Source: Intoshia linei
Lineage: Eukaryota > Orthonectida > Rhopaluridae
Direction of reading: 5' to 3'
Length of the DNA: 37,522 bases
NCBI GenBank assembly: GCA_001642005.1
Contig: LWCA01000238.1
Location: forward strand, 1-37,522
Below the pieces are notes generated by a model. It saw only the letters and a list, made by a program, of their open reading frames with translations. It had not been told where the DNA came from and did not search any database. Shown piece by piece: positions 1 to 11,657 of this stretch. Position 1 is the stretch's first letter, and every line of letters begins with the position of its first letter. Both the position numbers and the translations under genes were made by a program.

Positions 1-129
1 TTTGACAATTTTGTTAACTAAACTCCGAATAGTTTTCATGTCTTTCATTCTAACAAACATTCTGTTCCTTCTATTGGTTTAGTACATGTAATTTAATTAA
101 CGTAAATTTAATATATACCTTATTTATAT

Positions 130-427
130 TTGGCATCGGCAACCAGTGGTCCACATATTAATTTTGGTGGCCTTTTGAGTAAATGATTTATTTTTAAATT
201 TTTATCAATCAATATATAACCGTCATAAAAAATGGGATTAAAATTTTAATTAGAATGCATTGTTACATTAATTAAAGTGAATAATAAATTTATCAAAATT
301 AATCATGATTTGATATTACCTACGCAAAAATCTATTTGTTTGTATTATAATAAAATTTTAATGAAATTTATCATGTGTTAAGTTTGATAAAAGTAGTCCA
401 CGAGATGAAAAAGGTTGCCGAACCCTG
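130..427. mobile_element. hAT-type MITE (non-autonomous)
   Basis: The ends are imperfect inverted repeats: the left end holds CGGCAACC and the right end GGTTGCCG, inside 15-base termini that agree at most positions. The flanks at 122-129 (atttatat) and 428-435 (atttacat) look like an 8-base target duplication with one change, as expected for hAT elements. No coding capacity is visible. The left terminus has drifted from the usual CAG start. Confidence 0.6.
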
Positions 428-486
428 ATTTACATTAGTGTTAATAATTTATTATTAATATAGCTGCCCCTCGTGTTAAAATTGAT

Positions 487-1109
487 TTAGTCACATACGC
501 GTAACATATTAATTTTAGAATCATCTTTCTCTTCAAATATATTTTCTTCAGTTGACATATCATAATTAAATGATGGACTACCATAAGATCCACATTGACG
601 GGCCATACGAATTTTTCTTTTTTATATGGATTATCATTTTATTTCCTGGCCATATATCCTGTTCCGATTTTTTGCTTCTCAAGAAAATCTATATCTTCAC
701 TAAGTGTCTTGCTTTGGTCGAATTTGGCAACCTCAAATAAAGCATTTAAGTCATGCTTAAAATTGTTTGATACATGAGAATTAGGATTTCTTAATGCATT
801 TTTGTAATTTTGAAATAAATATTTTAATTTAACATAAATACGTTCAATGCCTATTATATTCAATCCAGTTTTACAATATATATCGAAAATTTCTCTACCA
901 ATACCACGAAATGGCAATATGTTTTGATTCTTTTTTGACAATATTTTGCAAAGAACATTTTTATTAGTAGGTAGCTTCTGTTTATTAAAAATGAAACCAA
1001 CATATAGACCAACCAAAATATCTCCAATTCTTGTGGTCATTTTTGATATTTTAAAAGATTGCAATAAAATTGAATTGAAATTGATATAAAAAAAATGAAC
1101 GTAAATCAA
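487..1109 (-). pseudogene. Frameshifted remnant of an unnamed, probably repeat-associated protein
   Basis: A 156-codon open frame starts at 1109; a likelier start is the ATG at 1040, which gives MTTRIGDILVG. It stops at 639. Homologous-looking coding sequence seems to continue in another frame (…KRKIRMARQCGSYGS…) to a stop at 487-489, which suggests one frameshift near 620-640. The block around residues 120-150 (LFEVAKFD, then FLEKQKIG) resembles, from memory, an unnamed family that is abundant as repeats in some arthropod genomes. No catalytic motif or zinc finger is visible. I cannot assign a function. It sits between a MITE and a FLYWCH fragment, which favours a mobile-element origin. Confidence 0.35.
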
Positions 1110-1375
1110 ATATTCAATAGCGTAAAATATTTAATATATGTGCTGCAGTATTTATAAGGCGAGATTAATAATAAATAATGATTAGATATTAATTAATCCA
1201 AGATTATATTTCAATTAAATTATATTGGTAGTGTAATCTGTCCAAGAAAAAAAAAGGAAAAATACTTTGATTATAATACTTTATAATAACAAATCTCCTT
1301 AACAGGATTATTTTTAATAAAAAAATAATTTTAATCTCTTAATAATAGTCACTCGAATTATAAACAAAAGGCTTA

Positions 1376-1597
1376 ATGGAAGAGACTAACATCAACATGG
1401 AATCGAACAGTATAAAATTATTTTCGACAATAAGAGGAAAGGCTAAGCTATACCACTTTGGATATATGTATACAATACATCAAAGGAACATAACCACATT
1501 ATACTGGAAATTTGTAAGTTTTGGTTGTAAAGGTAGAATCACATCCAATCATGATCTTGAAACAACAATTCATGCAAATAATATTAACTCTATATAA
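1376..1597 (+). CDS. Small ORF with a degenerate FLYWCH-type zinc finger
   Basis: The 73-codon ORF matches the FLYWCH layout: a basic run with G (IRGKAKLY), an aromatic G-Y-M-Y block, then L-Y-W, then C-K-G-R and a terminal His. In the family the Trp is followed by x-Cys and the end is H-x-H. Here the first Cys is Phe (WKF) and the second His of the pair is missing (HANN), so zinc binding is doubtful. FLYWCH fingers often accompany MULE-type transposases, and this may be an orphaned fragment of such an element. No transposase follows. The ORF may not be a working gene. Confidence 0.45.
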   Translation: MEETNINMESNSIKLFSTIRGKAKLYHFGYMYTIHQRNITTLYWKFVSFGCKGRITSNHDLETTIHANNINSI

Positions 1598-2456
1598 ATA
1601 TAAATAAAATTATAAAAATAAATTTATTTAATTCAATAATATATAATTTAAATATAATTATCGACAAATGTGCAATTAAGAATTATTATAATACAATTAT
1701 CATGAAAAAAAATTTCCTGAATATATTGTGAAAGATTAATTTAATTTGATCTTTTTAAAAATGACTTAAAAGTTATTTTAACAATTATTATCTAATAAAT
1801 TTTGGTATATTATGGAATCTCTGTATTGACCATATTTATTGCAAACATGACTAACAAGATCGTGAATGTCTTGTATTTGAATGAATTTATTATATTGTAA
1901 ATAACCAGAATTCGAGAAATTAAATCGTTAATAAAATCCAAAAAAATTGAGCTAGAAACAAATTTAAAAAAATAAACTGTATAACTAAACATGGAGAACA
2001 GTATTATAAGAGCGGTACCACGTTTAAAAGTTCAAACGCCGATTTCTGTTAAAATAAAGTTCAGTTTTAATTTCTTCATAATATTTATAAGTGATATTTA
2101 AAATGACAAACGCAACTCGAATAGATAGCGTTAAATATTTTTGATTGCAAATTAGTTTTTCTATTTTAAAAGTACACACTTTTAGTGCTAATTGCTCATC
2201 GAATTCTAAAATTTTCCAAAAAATGTGACACCCTAATGACCACTTACAGTACTGCAATTTACATTTGGATAAATTTAAGTTTTCAGTCAATTAGATAAAA
2301 TTTTTAATTTATTTATTCTACATGTATTTGTATTTGGTATACTGATAAAAAACAATTATAAATTATTTTCATTTCATTTTATATTTATACACCGTATCAT
2401 ATTAATTGTAAACATTGATATGAATAAGTATCATAATTGTATCTAAAATAAAAAGT
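1598..2456. other. AT-rich spacer, nothing recognised
   Basis: This stretch holds only short open frames on the minus strand (up to 88 codons at 2024-2290) with no recognisable motif. It lies directly upstream of the F-box gene and should contain its promoter, but no core element can be singled out in such AT-rich sequence. Confidence 0.4.
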
Positions 2457-5400
2457 ATGAGTAAACGAGACAATTTAAAACTAGATAGTATTGAATTCTC
2501 AAAAATTTTGAGTCAATTCCGATTAAATAGGTTACAACGAAACATGGAAAGTGATGAAAATGGTAAACATTTAAATTTTAAAGTCTTAAATGTATTTATG
2601 TTTTATAAATTCAGAAAAACTGAACAATAAATATTTAGATTTGAATAAATCAAATCAATTCAAATTAACGTTAACTTGTCCAGACTGTCATGTCATTAAT
2701 CCAGTTTATAAATTGACATGTGAAAACTGTTTCAAAACATTAAATGATGCAAATTTAACCAAATCAAGAACATTTCTAAATTTGAAAAATTATTCCGGGA
2801 AATCTCTATTAAATTGCACAGATAATAACTTCAAGAAAATAAAACAAATCAATGTTTCAGATATTTGCATAGATATTTTTATCAAAATATGTAAATTTCT
2901 ATCCATTTCTGATATCATCAACTTTGCTAAAATTTCGACAAAATTTTTTAAGTATAGGAATTGTTCCAGTTTGTGTAAGTAATTTATTTCATTGTAAAGA
3001 TTTCCAATCTAGTCACTTTTAAGAAGTTGGTGTTTTTAAACAACATAACACCGTTTTTGACGTTATTAAGGGAAAAGCACTTGACATCATAAAGTACATA
3101 TTACATGGTCATTGACCATTGGTCATGCAAATATATATTAGGGCAATGCTTTCCAAATATTTGTGGTTGGTGATACCTATTTCAATCTAAAAAAAAAATC
3201 AAAAAAATAAACGATTGATTAATAAATATAGTTGAATCAATTTTTTTCTAATAATAATCTGAAAATAAGCTATGTAAAATTTATCCTTATCAATAAAAAT
3301 ATCTTTGATTTGCATTTTTACGTCTTCCACTTGTATTGTCTGCTAATAAAATTTAAAAAAAATTAAATAAAATTTTAAGTTTGGCGACACACAAAAGTGT
3401 CACGACACACCGGTTGGAAAGCACTGTATTAGGGTATGAATTTTAGTAATTTTTTTGAAAATTTTATGGTATAGGAATCAGGGCGGATCTAAGAGGCTAG
3501 TCAATGGAGTGCGAGCGAAGCGAGCAATATATTTAACTTTAAAAAATTTTAGGGGCGTCTCTTTAATATCAAGAGCGTCTAGTTTGATTTTAAAGCGTGT
3601 CTTTTAATTTCATTTAAAGGGTATTATACAATAATTTCCAAATTTGTATTTTTTCGCAAAAATAAAAAAAATGTAATTTTATGTGCCATCTATATTGTTT
3701 TAATAAATTAAAACCTTTTTCAGTTATTTACAAAACATTAATTAAAAATTTAGGGGTCCAACTGCACCTTTTTCACCCCTTGAATCCGCCCCTGAGGAAC
3801 AGATAAAGTCGCGTATGGCAGTTTTATGACTACAATAAAAAAAATAATTTTAAAGAATTTTTTGAAGGAACGTTTGCGATTCTAAAGACCCTATACAAAA
3901 ATGTTCTACAAAAACAAAAATATTCTTTTATTTAATGGAATGTTATAATGACATACTGTAGTTATTTCTTGAGTGGTCTTGTGTTCATCTTCATATTTGG
4001 TTGGTGACTTTTCATTTTTAAATTCAATTCTACCTCGTTGACTGTTTATTTTTATTTAAAGTAAAAATTTTTATCCTAACTTATATAATATGCTACGCGA
4101 TTTTTGTTTGTGTGTGTCTGTGTGTCCAGCTTTTTTTAAATAACTACCCGTCTTAGAATTTTATAAAATCCACATTTCAATTACAGTTTCTTCCGGGGTG
4201 TTCGCAAACATAATTTCAACCTTCCAAACACATCTTACTGGTCAAAAACCCCAATTGTTACTATTTTTAAAAATTAAACGAGTTGGAAAATTTAAAAAAA
4301 TGTATATGCTGATACGGATTTTAAAATCATAAACATTATCATATATTTAAATTTAAAAAAATATCTTCACGGCCAAAACCACAAATTACCCTTCTTTTTA
4401 TAATGAAAACAGCCTTAAACTTTCAAAAAAATTATAGGTTGTACAGTTGTATCCTGTTAATACACACAGAAAATTTCAATCCGAATAAGTGACGACTTCA
4501 CGGTCAAAAAAGCATTTAATGCATATTTTTTTTTCAAAATATTTTATTATTTCGAAACAAAAAATGTAAAATAATTAACGGTCCGAAAATTTAAAAAAAA
4601 GATTATTCTGATAAAGCTTATTCCAGTTGAACATTTTTGTATGGGCCTTTAAAATCGCAAGCTTCTCCGCAAATTTTTTTCCAATTTAAATCAGTGGCGT
4701 AGCGTGACTTTTCTCACAAGGTGTTCGGGAAATGGTTTCTTGGTAACATAACATTTTTAAATAAAGTTAAAATAAATACCGAAATATAAAGAAATGTTCA
4801 TAAGGGGTCGTGAATACAGAAAATTTGAAAACCACTTCTATAAAGTATACTTGAAAGATAACTTGTATTTAATATGAATTTAATTTGTTTCATTCTTTAA
4901 ATAAAATTTTTGACCAATTAGAAATAAAATACTGTATTTAAATTAAAGTCTAAATCTATATCTAAGTGTAAGTTTTTCATTTATTTGCAACACCCTTCAG
5001 TAAAATTTGACAATGTAAATCTCTAGAAAATATTTCCATATTGTGAATGTTAGCAAAAGATGTAACATAAGATACTATCAAATTGTGTTCGCTAAATTTT
5101 CAAGACACCTTGAGTATAATATTAAAATTTAAATCTCTATAGAAAATAATTAAATAATGAAAACATCGCAATAATGAAAGTATAGTGTTAAGTCTAAATC
5201 TATATCTAAGTGCAAGGTGTTCATTTTATTTTCAACACACCTTAAGTAAAATTTGACAATGTAAATCTCTATAGAAAATATTTTCATATTATAAATGTGA
5301 GCATAAATTTATCATTAAGATACAGTAAACACTCGAAAAGTGACCACTTTTACCACTAAAGTTAAATTCATAATATCACTATAGTTACATATTTTTTTAA

Positions 5401-8400
5401 AATGCAGTATTATTTTACATACCATACATTTATCATTTTAACAATAACCGAAACAGAAGCTGATTGATTAATCGACTAAAATTATTAATTACGTTGACCA
5501 TCACCTTGAAAATATATTAAAAATAAGACCAGAAATTTCTAAGCTAATCATATATTATTTGTCTATTATACAAAAATATTTCATAGATTCCATCCTTTAT
5601 TAATTTTTCAAAATCTTTTAATTTTTTATTTTCTGCTATATTTTAATTGTCAATAACGTCATTAATTTGGTCTTTAATAAAATTGACATGTTTTAATTTA
5701 TATTATTTGGTCACTTTTTGGAGGTGGTCACCTATACAAAGTGGTCACTTTTCGAGTGTCTACTGTACTATAATTTTGTGTTCGCTAAATTTTCAAGACA
5801 CCTTAAGTCAGTGCTTTCCAACGTGTGTGTCGTCAAACTTTTTAAAATTTATTCAATTTATTTTTTAAAATTTGTATGACCAAATAAAATTTTTGGTTCT
5901 AAATAGCATAAATAAGATTTTCAAATGAAAATAAAATTTTCACATAACTAAAATAGTGTTATTTTTTATTAAATTTGATTAAATTCATCACCAAAATGAT
6001 TATTTTACAGTCAAAATCAATAAATAAAGCATCAAGAATATGTTCATCCAAACAATCACAAATTTCATTAATTTTGTAATTTATTAGATATAAACATTTA
6101 TATTATACATGTATTTGAAATGATCTCATTATTTTTGTATTTGTTTATGTTTATTTACACTTCTTTCAATTTATATATTTTTTTAATAACATTACATATA
6201 TAATTATTTTTAATCTATAGTGGAGCAATAATTTTATATTTATTTTGAGATTCTTATTAGAAAAAATTTCGATGTCGCAAAAAGTTTTCAGATTGAAATG
6301 TGTGTCGCATACCAAAATGGGTTGGAAAGCACTGCCTTAAATTAAGTATAATTTTAGAATTTAAATCTCTATAGAAAATATATATCCAATTTTTACGATG
6401 TACAAATTTATTCTAATTGAAATTTATTATGAGTGTAAAATTTTGTATTGATGTTTTTTAAAGATAGATTTTAACAGATAATTTATTATTGACATTTTAT
6501 ATGAATATCGAATATGAACTATGATATGATATCGAACTTAAATTATAAAAATTAGGTTATTTATTAAATGTAATTTTTTTAAATTTTAAATTGTCTAGGG
6601 TGTTCGGCGAACACCTTGCACACTATGACGCTACGCCACTGATTTAAATTTATTTTTTTGGTATTGTCATTTTTGATTAATTACTCTATTTTTCCATTCC
6701 TGCACTTTATTTTTAAAATTTTTCACAGCCCTAATATATATCTAAATTTATTTTATAGTTAAATCTGTTAAAATTCAAAATAATAAAGACGTCACTACAC
6801 TTGACAATATTGATGGAATAAAGGAAATTAATGTATTTGTCAATTTAAATACACTATATTTACCTCGCTTAATTAAAATTGCGAATGAATTACAATTGAA
6901 GGTAATTATTTTTCAATGAAGGTTACTAGATATGGTTGAACACGAACGACTTTGAACAAGCAAACAGTTGATAGGTCACATCCTGTATTGGAATAAAAAA
7001 TTATTTGCATTGTTAACATTGTAAATTATTTAATGAGTAAATTATACTAATAACTTACATTGTCTAATATATAGTAGTGTTGTCCTAACTTATATCATAT
7101 GCTAGCCATTTTTGTTTGTGCGTGTGTGTGTTCAACTTTATTTAAATAATTACCGTCTTAGAATTTTATAAAGTCCACATTTCAATTACAGTTTTTCCGG
7201 GGGTGTTAGCAAAATAAATTTCAACCTCCTAAACTCTCATTTTACGTGTCAAAAAGCCCAATTATCTTTTTTTTGAAAATCAAACGAGTTCGAGAATTTA
7301 AATAAACACTCTGTTACGGATTTTAAAATCATACATATTATTATAAATTTAAATTTAAAAAAATATATCTTCAGGTCCAAAACCCCAAATTACCCTTTTT
7401 TTAATGAAAACAGCCCTAGAATTTAAAAAAATTTCAATCTTAATAAGTGACGCCTTCACGGTCAAAAAAACATTTTAGTATTCATATATTTTTTTCCGAA
7501 ATATTTTATTCAAACAAAAAATGTGAAATAATTAACTGTCCGAAAATTAAAAAAAAAGATTATTCTAATAGAGCTTATTCCAGTTGATATAAATACAAAA
7601 TTTCAACCCCAAAAATCTACGCATTCCTGGTGAAAAATAATTTTTAATATATTATCAGCCATATTTTTCAAATATTTCGATAAAAAGAATAAAAATTAAA
7701 AACGTAAATATTGATCCTACAATTTAAATTTATTTTAGTTGTTTTTAACAATAATTTAATTATATATTTTATTTTTATTTAATTTAATACAATAACAATT
7801 TAAATATAATTCCAACATAATTTACCGTTAAACTTAAGTAAGTGCAACTTCATGCACTTCACACAAAACAAAAACGATTTTCACCCCACGTTAAAGATCC
7901 ACAACCACGTACTACAGAAAATAACCTCTGTCAAAGATTTGGGAGCCACGTTTACAGATTATGGAAAATTCGACCAACACATTGAACACGTTGTGCGTGC
8001 TGCTAAAATTGAGACATTCAGAATTAAAAAAACTCTTGCCTTGCGACACCCCAAATATCTACTTCCTCCTTTTAAATTATTTATTCTACCAAAAATCGAA
8101 TACGCAAGCCAAGTTTGGAACCCATCAAAAAAGAAAAATATAAAACGTCTCGAATCTGTTAACAAAAAAAATCTATTCCGTTCTAATATGTCACTTCAAC
8201 ATAGAAGGTCACTCATGGACCTCAACCTTATCCATAAAATACTAAATTCAAACATAATCTTACCTATCCAATTTAATCATACAACAACCCGACAAAATTG
8301 AAAAATATTTAAAAAACGATTTGCGACAAACCTCAAATAATCATCGGATCGCGAATAACGAATCACTGGAACCAACTACCCAAAGCAATTACATCACTCA

Positions 8401-10614
8401 AATCCTCAACAGTTTTCAAAAAGCAAACCACAAAAGTTAATTTTAAAAAAACTATTACTTAAAGCAATATATATTGTATACAAGCAAATTGCTTACTTCA
8501 ATAAATTATTATTATTATTATTAAATATAAAATTGAAAATGTGATTGAACGTCTACACATTTCTAATTAAGAAATATGGATTGAAATATATAATTTATTT
8601 TTAATTTTCAAAACCTTTTGAATTGGATTTTATTTTTTGTTAGAATAAAAATGTGCCATCGGCAGAGCCAGGTGCTGTTTGTACGTAGTACATAACAGTC
8701 AACCTAGTACAATATAATCAGAATACATAGTTTAGCTAAATTTTACCGTAGTGTAATATATTTGTAGGTTTCAAATATAAAAACATCATAATTAATCTAA
8801 TGGTCAGTATTTATTATTACCAGTTACCAAAAATTAGGAATTACTGCAGTGCTCACTGCAAATATAAATAAGAATTTCTAGAAATTACTATTTAATTTAG
8901 AAATTAAAACTATATGGTGCCATTAATTCAATTTTGGACAAGAAATATTTCATTAAAGAATGGGACAATAAATTGCTCAGAAATTTACTACAAAATGTAA
9001 ATTGGACGTCTATTTGTCTGATGAACAGTATTCAATTTAGCCAAGATCAATTTTTAATGTTTATATGTATATTAAAATTGAAAAAGGAGACTTGCATTAC
9101 TGAATTATGTTTGATAAATCAAGCCAGTTTGACTGACAAAATTATACATAAAATGTTACATCATTGTGGCAAAAGGTTTATTATAATTTTATATACTCAG
9201 TGTCCCACAATTCAGATCCAAAAATACCAAGCGCAAGGCCACCCGAAAATGAAAAATAGACCCAAAATTGTTTTTCAAATGATGCCTAGTATCATATGGT
9301 CCTAGCCACATATTCAATAGTCTTAGAGGTTTCTCGGCATGGTAGTTTCGGCACTGTTCCAATCTGAGTATGGTTCAAGCTCCTTTCTAAAAATTATTTT
9401 TACTGATCCCTATAAAAGTACTTGTATTGTACAAAGTACCATATATAAACGCAAAGATGGATTAAAAACGTCGATTAAATATTTGTGGTATCCCCTTGCA
9501 ATTCGCTAATCTTTCCGTTTGAAAACCGCTGTATTAACTTAATTTATATTTATTCTAGGTTAACGAATCTTGATTTAACCAATTGTACAAACTTATCAAA
9601 TTTTGTTTGTCATTCAATTTCACAGTGTTGTTTAGTTTTAGAATTACTTAGTTTGGATAATATCAAGCAGGTTATATTATATTTAAAATTTAACATTGTA
9701 ATGCGTAACAGCACATGAATAATTCATATTTTTAATAAATTTGTTAACCTAATTATTTTCAAATAATTTAAATCAAAAATTAGTTTAAAATATTTTCCAA
9801 AACTACCACATTTAGGGATAGGGAAAATGTCAGCTGACTTTGGCTAAACCTGGATTTTATATGTGTTGTTGGCCACAAGAAAATAAATTATACAATTGTT
9901 TTGTAGATAAAAAGTAATGGAATATGCCAATTAGCTAAATTATCTTCCAGTTTACTTGAAATATCAATGATTGGTCTCATTCGGGTAATATAATTATGAA
10001 TGAATAAAGTACAGTGAAGCTCTCATTATTCGCCAAATAAGAATTGAAAAGTTTTAGCGAATAATGCAACGTAGTTTCTAGACAACTTCTAACCCATTTA
10101 ATATATCATTATGGATATACAAAAAATTACTTAACTGTGGCAATCTTTAGCTAGATTAAAATATAACGATTATATTAGTGATTACTTTATGATGATATTG
10201 ATTTTGGTCATTTCTTTAAAAACATAGTATTTTTGAGTATACTTTTTAGAAGAAAACAATTAGTTGAAATGACCAATCACCATTTAATGTTTAGTAAAAT
10301 TGATACGGTAATGTAAACCTCTACATGTTATAATATTTTAGATACGAAGTAAAGCCATGATTATTTTTCTAGAAAATCACCAAAAATTAACTTTCCTTAA
10401 TGTATCAAAATGCGTTCGACTTAGAAATGATATTATTCCATGTATTTTCAAAATCTGTACCAATTTAAAGTAATTTATATTAATTTGATCCTTATATATG
10501 AATGTATATTTATATTAATAAATTTTTAGATGTTTAAACGTTTACAAATGCGACAAAATTGAAAAAAATGAAATTGCTGTATTCAAGAATCGAATACAAC
10601 ACATTATTTGCTGA
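2457..10614 (+). CDS. F-box and leucine-rich-repeat protein with N-terminal zinc ribbon
   Basis: F-box/LRR proteins are the substrate receptors of SCF (SKP1-CUL1) ubiquitin ligases. I model eight exons: 2457-2562, 2615-2974, 6759-6901, 8901-9175, 9559-9670, 9907-9984, 10342-10469 and 10530-10614. All junctions are GT-AG and in frame, giving 428 residues. Residues 57-74 form a four-cysteine knuckle (CPDC, 10 residues, CENC). Residues about 114-155 fit an F-box (ICIDIFIKICKFLSISDI). The rest is LRRs of the cysteine-containing FBXL type, for example LTNLDLTNC and KCLNVYKCD. Length is typical of FBXL2/FBXL20-sized proteins, but I cannot name the orthologue. The zinc ribbon before the F-box is unusual. 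Introns 2 (3.8 kb) and 3 (2.0 kb) are full of transposons, but the coding sequence has no break. Start choice: first ATG, followed after 106 bases by a 52-base intron. Confidence 0.85.
3144..3426. mobile_element. hAT MITE, CAGTGCTTTCCAAC family, copy 1
   Basis: The left end CAATGCTTTCCAA and right end TTGGAAAGCACTG are inverted repeats. The 8-base flank tattaggg is present exactly on both sides (3136-3143 and 3427-3434), so this is a clear hAT-style insertion. It lies in intron 2 of the F-box gene. It shares termini with the element at 5809-6334. Confidence 0.85.
3479..3794. mobile_element. hAT-like MITE with CAGGG(G)CGGAT termini
   Basis: The left end CAGGGCGGATCTAAG and right end CTTGAATCCGCCCCTG are imperfect inverted repeats. 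Flanks are aggaat and aggaac, which may be a partly eroded target duplication. An internal palindrome-like run gcgagcgaagcgag lies near the left end. No ORF is seen. It lies in intron 2 of the F-box gene. Confidence 0.6.
4075..4683 (+). repeat. Dispersed repeat R1, copy 1
   Basis: It begins with TCCTAACTTATATAATATGC, then a GT-rich stretch (tttgtttgtgtgtgtctg). It shares several blocks with four other copies in the window: a CACATTTCAATTACAGTTT block, a block about GACGACTTCACGGTCAAAAA, and GCTTATTCCAGTTG. It loses similarity to the others after about 4635. A hAT element is inserted just beyond it. Confidence 0.75.
5323..5765. mobile_element. pogo/Tigger-like MITE
   Basis: The 25-base termini begin CAGTAAACACTCGAAAAGTG on the left and CAGTAGACACTCGAAAAGTG on the right (reverse complement), a near-perfect pair. 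TA flanks both sides (5321-5322, 5766-5767). Terminal CAGT plus a TA duplication is the pogo/Tigger pattern. It interrupts unit 2 of the tandem repeat, and unit 1 shows the uninterrupted sequence. The short ORF across its right end looks like chance. Confidence 0.85.
5809..6334. mobile_element. hAT MITE, CAGTGCTTTCCAAC family, copy 2
   Basis: The left end CAGTGCTTTCCAAC and right end GTTGGAAAGCACTG are perfect inverted repeats. The flanks ccttaagt (5801-5808) and ccttaaat (6335-6342) are an 8-base duplication with one change. It is nested in the larger hAT element and is longer than copy 1, with an AT-rich interior and no ORF. Confidence 0.85.
7083..7725 (+). repeat. Dispersed repeat R1, copy 2
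   Basis: It carries the same ordered blocks as the other copies, from TCCTAACTTATATCATATGC through the GT-rich stretch to the end block TTGATCCTACAATTT. It lies in intron 3 of the F-box gene, in the same orientation as the gene. Confidence 0.8.
7852..8522 (+). pseudogene. 3' end of a non-LTR (LINE) reverse transcriptase ORF, 5'-truncated
   Basis: A 149-codon frame (7852-8301) has the C-terminal landmarks of jockey/CR1-like reverse transcriptase ORFs: SVKDLGATF, then a hydrophobic stretch, then LPKIEYASQVWNP. After a stop and apparent frameshift the family's final motif NHWNQLPKAITSLKSS continues in another frame to a stop at 8460-8462. The copy ends in a short attattatt tail (8505-8522), as LINE 3' ends often do. 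Missing endonuclease and catalytic RT core show it is dead on arrival. It lies in intron 3 of the F-box gene. Confidence 0.85.
8652..8770 (+). repeat. Dispersed repeat R2, copy 1
   Basis: The stretch tcggcagagccaggtg, then gtacgtagtacataacagtc, then ctagtacaatataat, matches the reverse complement of 16570-16665. It probably belongs to an unclassified mobile family. It lies in intron 3 of the F-box gene. Confidence 0.55.
9195..9400 (+). repeat. Dispersed repeat R3, copy 1
   Basis: It shares the order 'aaaaatagaccc…aaaattgtttttc…gatgcctagtatcatatgg' and a 'cggcatggtagtttcggcactg' block with 10860-11150 and, in part, 25890-25990. No termini were identified. It starts just after the donor site of intron 4 of the F-box gene. 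Confidence 0.5.
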
Positions 10615-10761
10615 TCCTTACAAACATCTTTAAATTTTCACACATTATACTCCATTATAAAATTTTTTATTTTTTATTAAAAAAGACAATTTAAACTCTA
10701 ATTGTATAAATTTATGTTCTATAAAAGTATTACTATTAATAATATTCTATTTTTACTTTTT

Positions 10762-10767
10762 AATAAA
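10762..10767 (+). terminator. Candidate polyadenylation signal (AATAAA) of the F-box gene
   Basis: This is an AATAAA about 150 bases after the stop codon. The hexamer is common by chance in sequence this AT-rich, so only its position supports it. Confidence 0.3.
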
Positions 10768-10859
10768 CAGGGTAGTTTATGCAATGAAAATTCGAATGTT
10801 GTGTCAATTTTCGGTTATATATGATTATTTTTACAACTGATCAGAATAAGGTATCTGTA

Positions 10860-11150
10860 GTAGTCGCACACAGAGCCGAACCTACCGAGAACGAGGCTAC
10901 CGAAAATTAAAAATAAACCCTAAAAAAAATTTCGAAAACGATGCGTAATATCATATGACGCCTAGGCACCTTTCCAAGTCTCTGCTAAATATTTCAAATT
11001 TAATATTCAAAATATTTACGATATTCATGAATATATTTAATGCTCAATTTAGAAAAATTAGGCACCCATTTACAAAAATTTCGTCGAAGCCGCCGAAAAT
11101 GGTCTGGTATGATATGTTCGACACTGGTCGCACATATCAGATATTTCATC
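10860..11150 (+). repeat. Dispersed repeat R3, copy 2
   Basis: It resembles 9195-9400 in its first part (aaaaataaaccc, gatgcgtaatatcatatg). Its later part (tgctcaatttagaaaaatt, atttcgtcgaag, tggtatgatatgttcg) resembles 25890-25990. The 98-codon frame over it has no recognised motif and is probably not a gene. Confidence 0.5.
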
Positions 11151-11657
11151 TTCTACTAATAAGAGTACCTGACTCATATATCGCAAACTTTTTCAAACAT
11201 TATTATAATTTGAAATTGCCATTAATAGTCATTAATTGTTTTGATAAATAACTGAAATAATGCATAAATAAATAATAATAAATAGAATTGAAACCTAAAT
11301 TTTTTAAATATCAATAAAAAACTACGATCATATTTATTATTTAATTGTATGTTTTGATTTTAATTTGTTATAAAACAATTATTTTCAAAATTCTTGAAAT
11401 CTTTGAAAAAGAAAATTGAAAGAAACTGAATAGAAGAAATAAATAATATAAAATATGAAGAAAATGGGTGAATGTGAAAATGAAACCAATAATTATTTTA
11501 TTACAAGACAATATTATGCTAAAATAAAGTTGATATTATATGATTACTATGCTTCAAAAATTTGAAAATTTAAAAAATATAATTTTATTTTATTACAAAT
11601 AAATCCACATCATACAATCAAGACTCCATATATATCTAAAATAACAATTAAAATCTT

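Larger units (their letters stand above)
4946..6395 (+). repeat. Two-unit tandem repeat inside the hAT element
   Basis: Unit 1 runs about 4946-5189 and unit 2 about 5190-6395 including insertions. Both start aagtctaaatctatatctaa and share taaaatttgacaatgtaaat and gtgttcgctaaattttcaag. Unit 1 supplies the empty-site version of both insertions found in unit 2. Confidence 0.8.
4692..6641. mobile_element. Non-autonomous hAT element hosting two younger insertions
   Basis: It starts CAGTGGCGTAGCGT and ends with the reverse complement (CTACGCCACTG). The flanks 4684-4691 and 6642-6649 are both atttaaat, a perfect 8-base target duplication. After the tip, AAGGTGTTCG is also shared by both ends. The inside holds two direct tandem units of about 244 bases (starting near 4946 and 5190). 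The second unit is interrupted by a pogo-like MITE and a hAT MITE. No transposase frame is present. The element is inside intron 2 of the F-box gene. Confidence 0.88.

Noticed and set aside
4100-4130. GT-rich microsatellite
   Set aside because: The same tract recurs at the same place in every R1 copy, so it is part of that repeat.
10014-10340. Possible pogo-like MITE starting CAGTGAAGCTCTCATTATTC in F-box intron 6
   Set aside because: No matching inverted terminus was found before the next exon at 10342.
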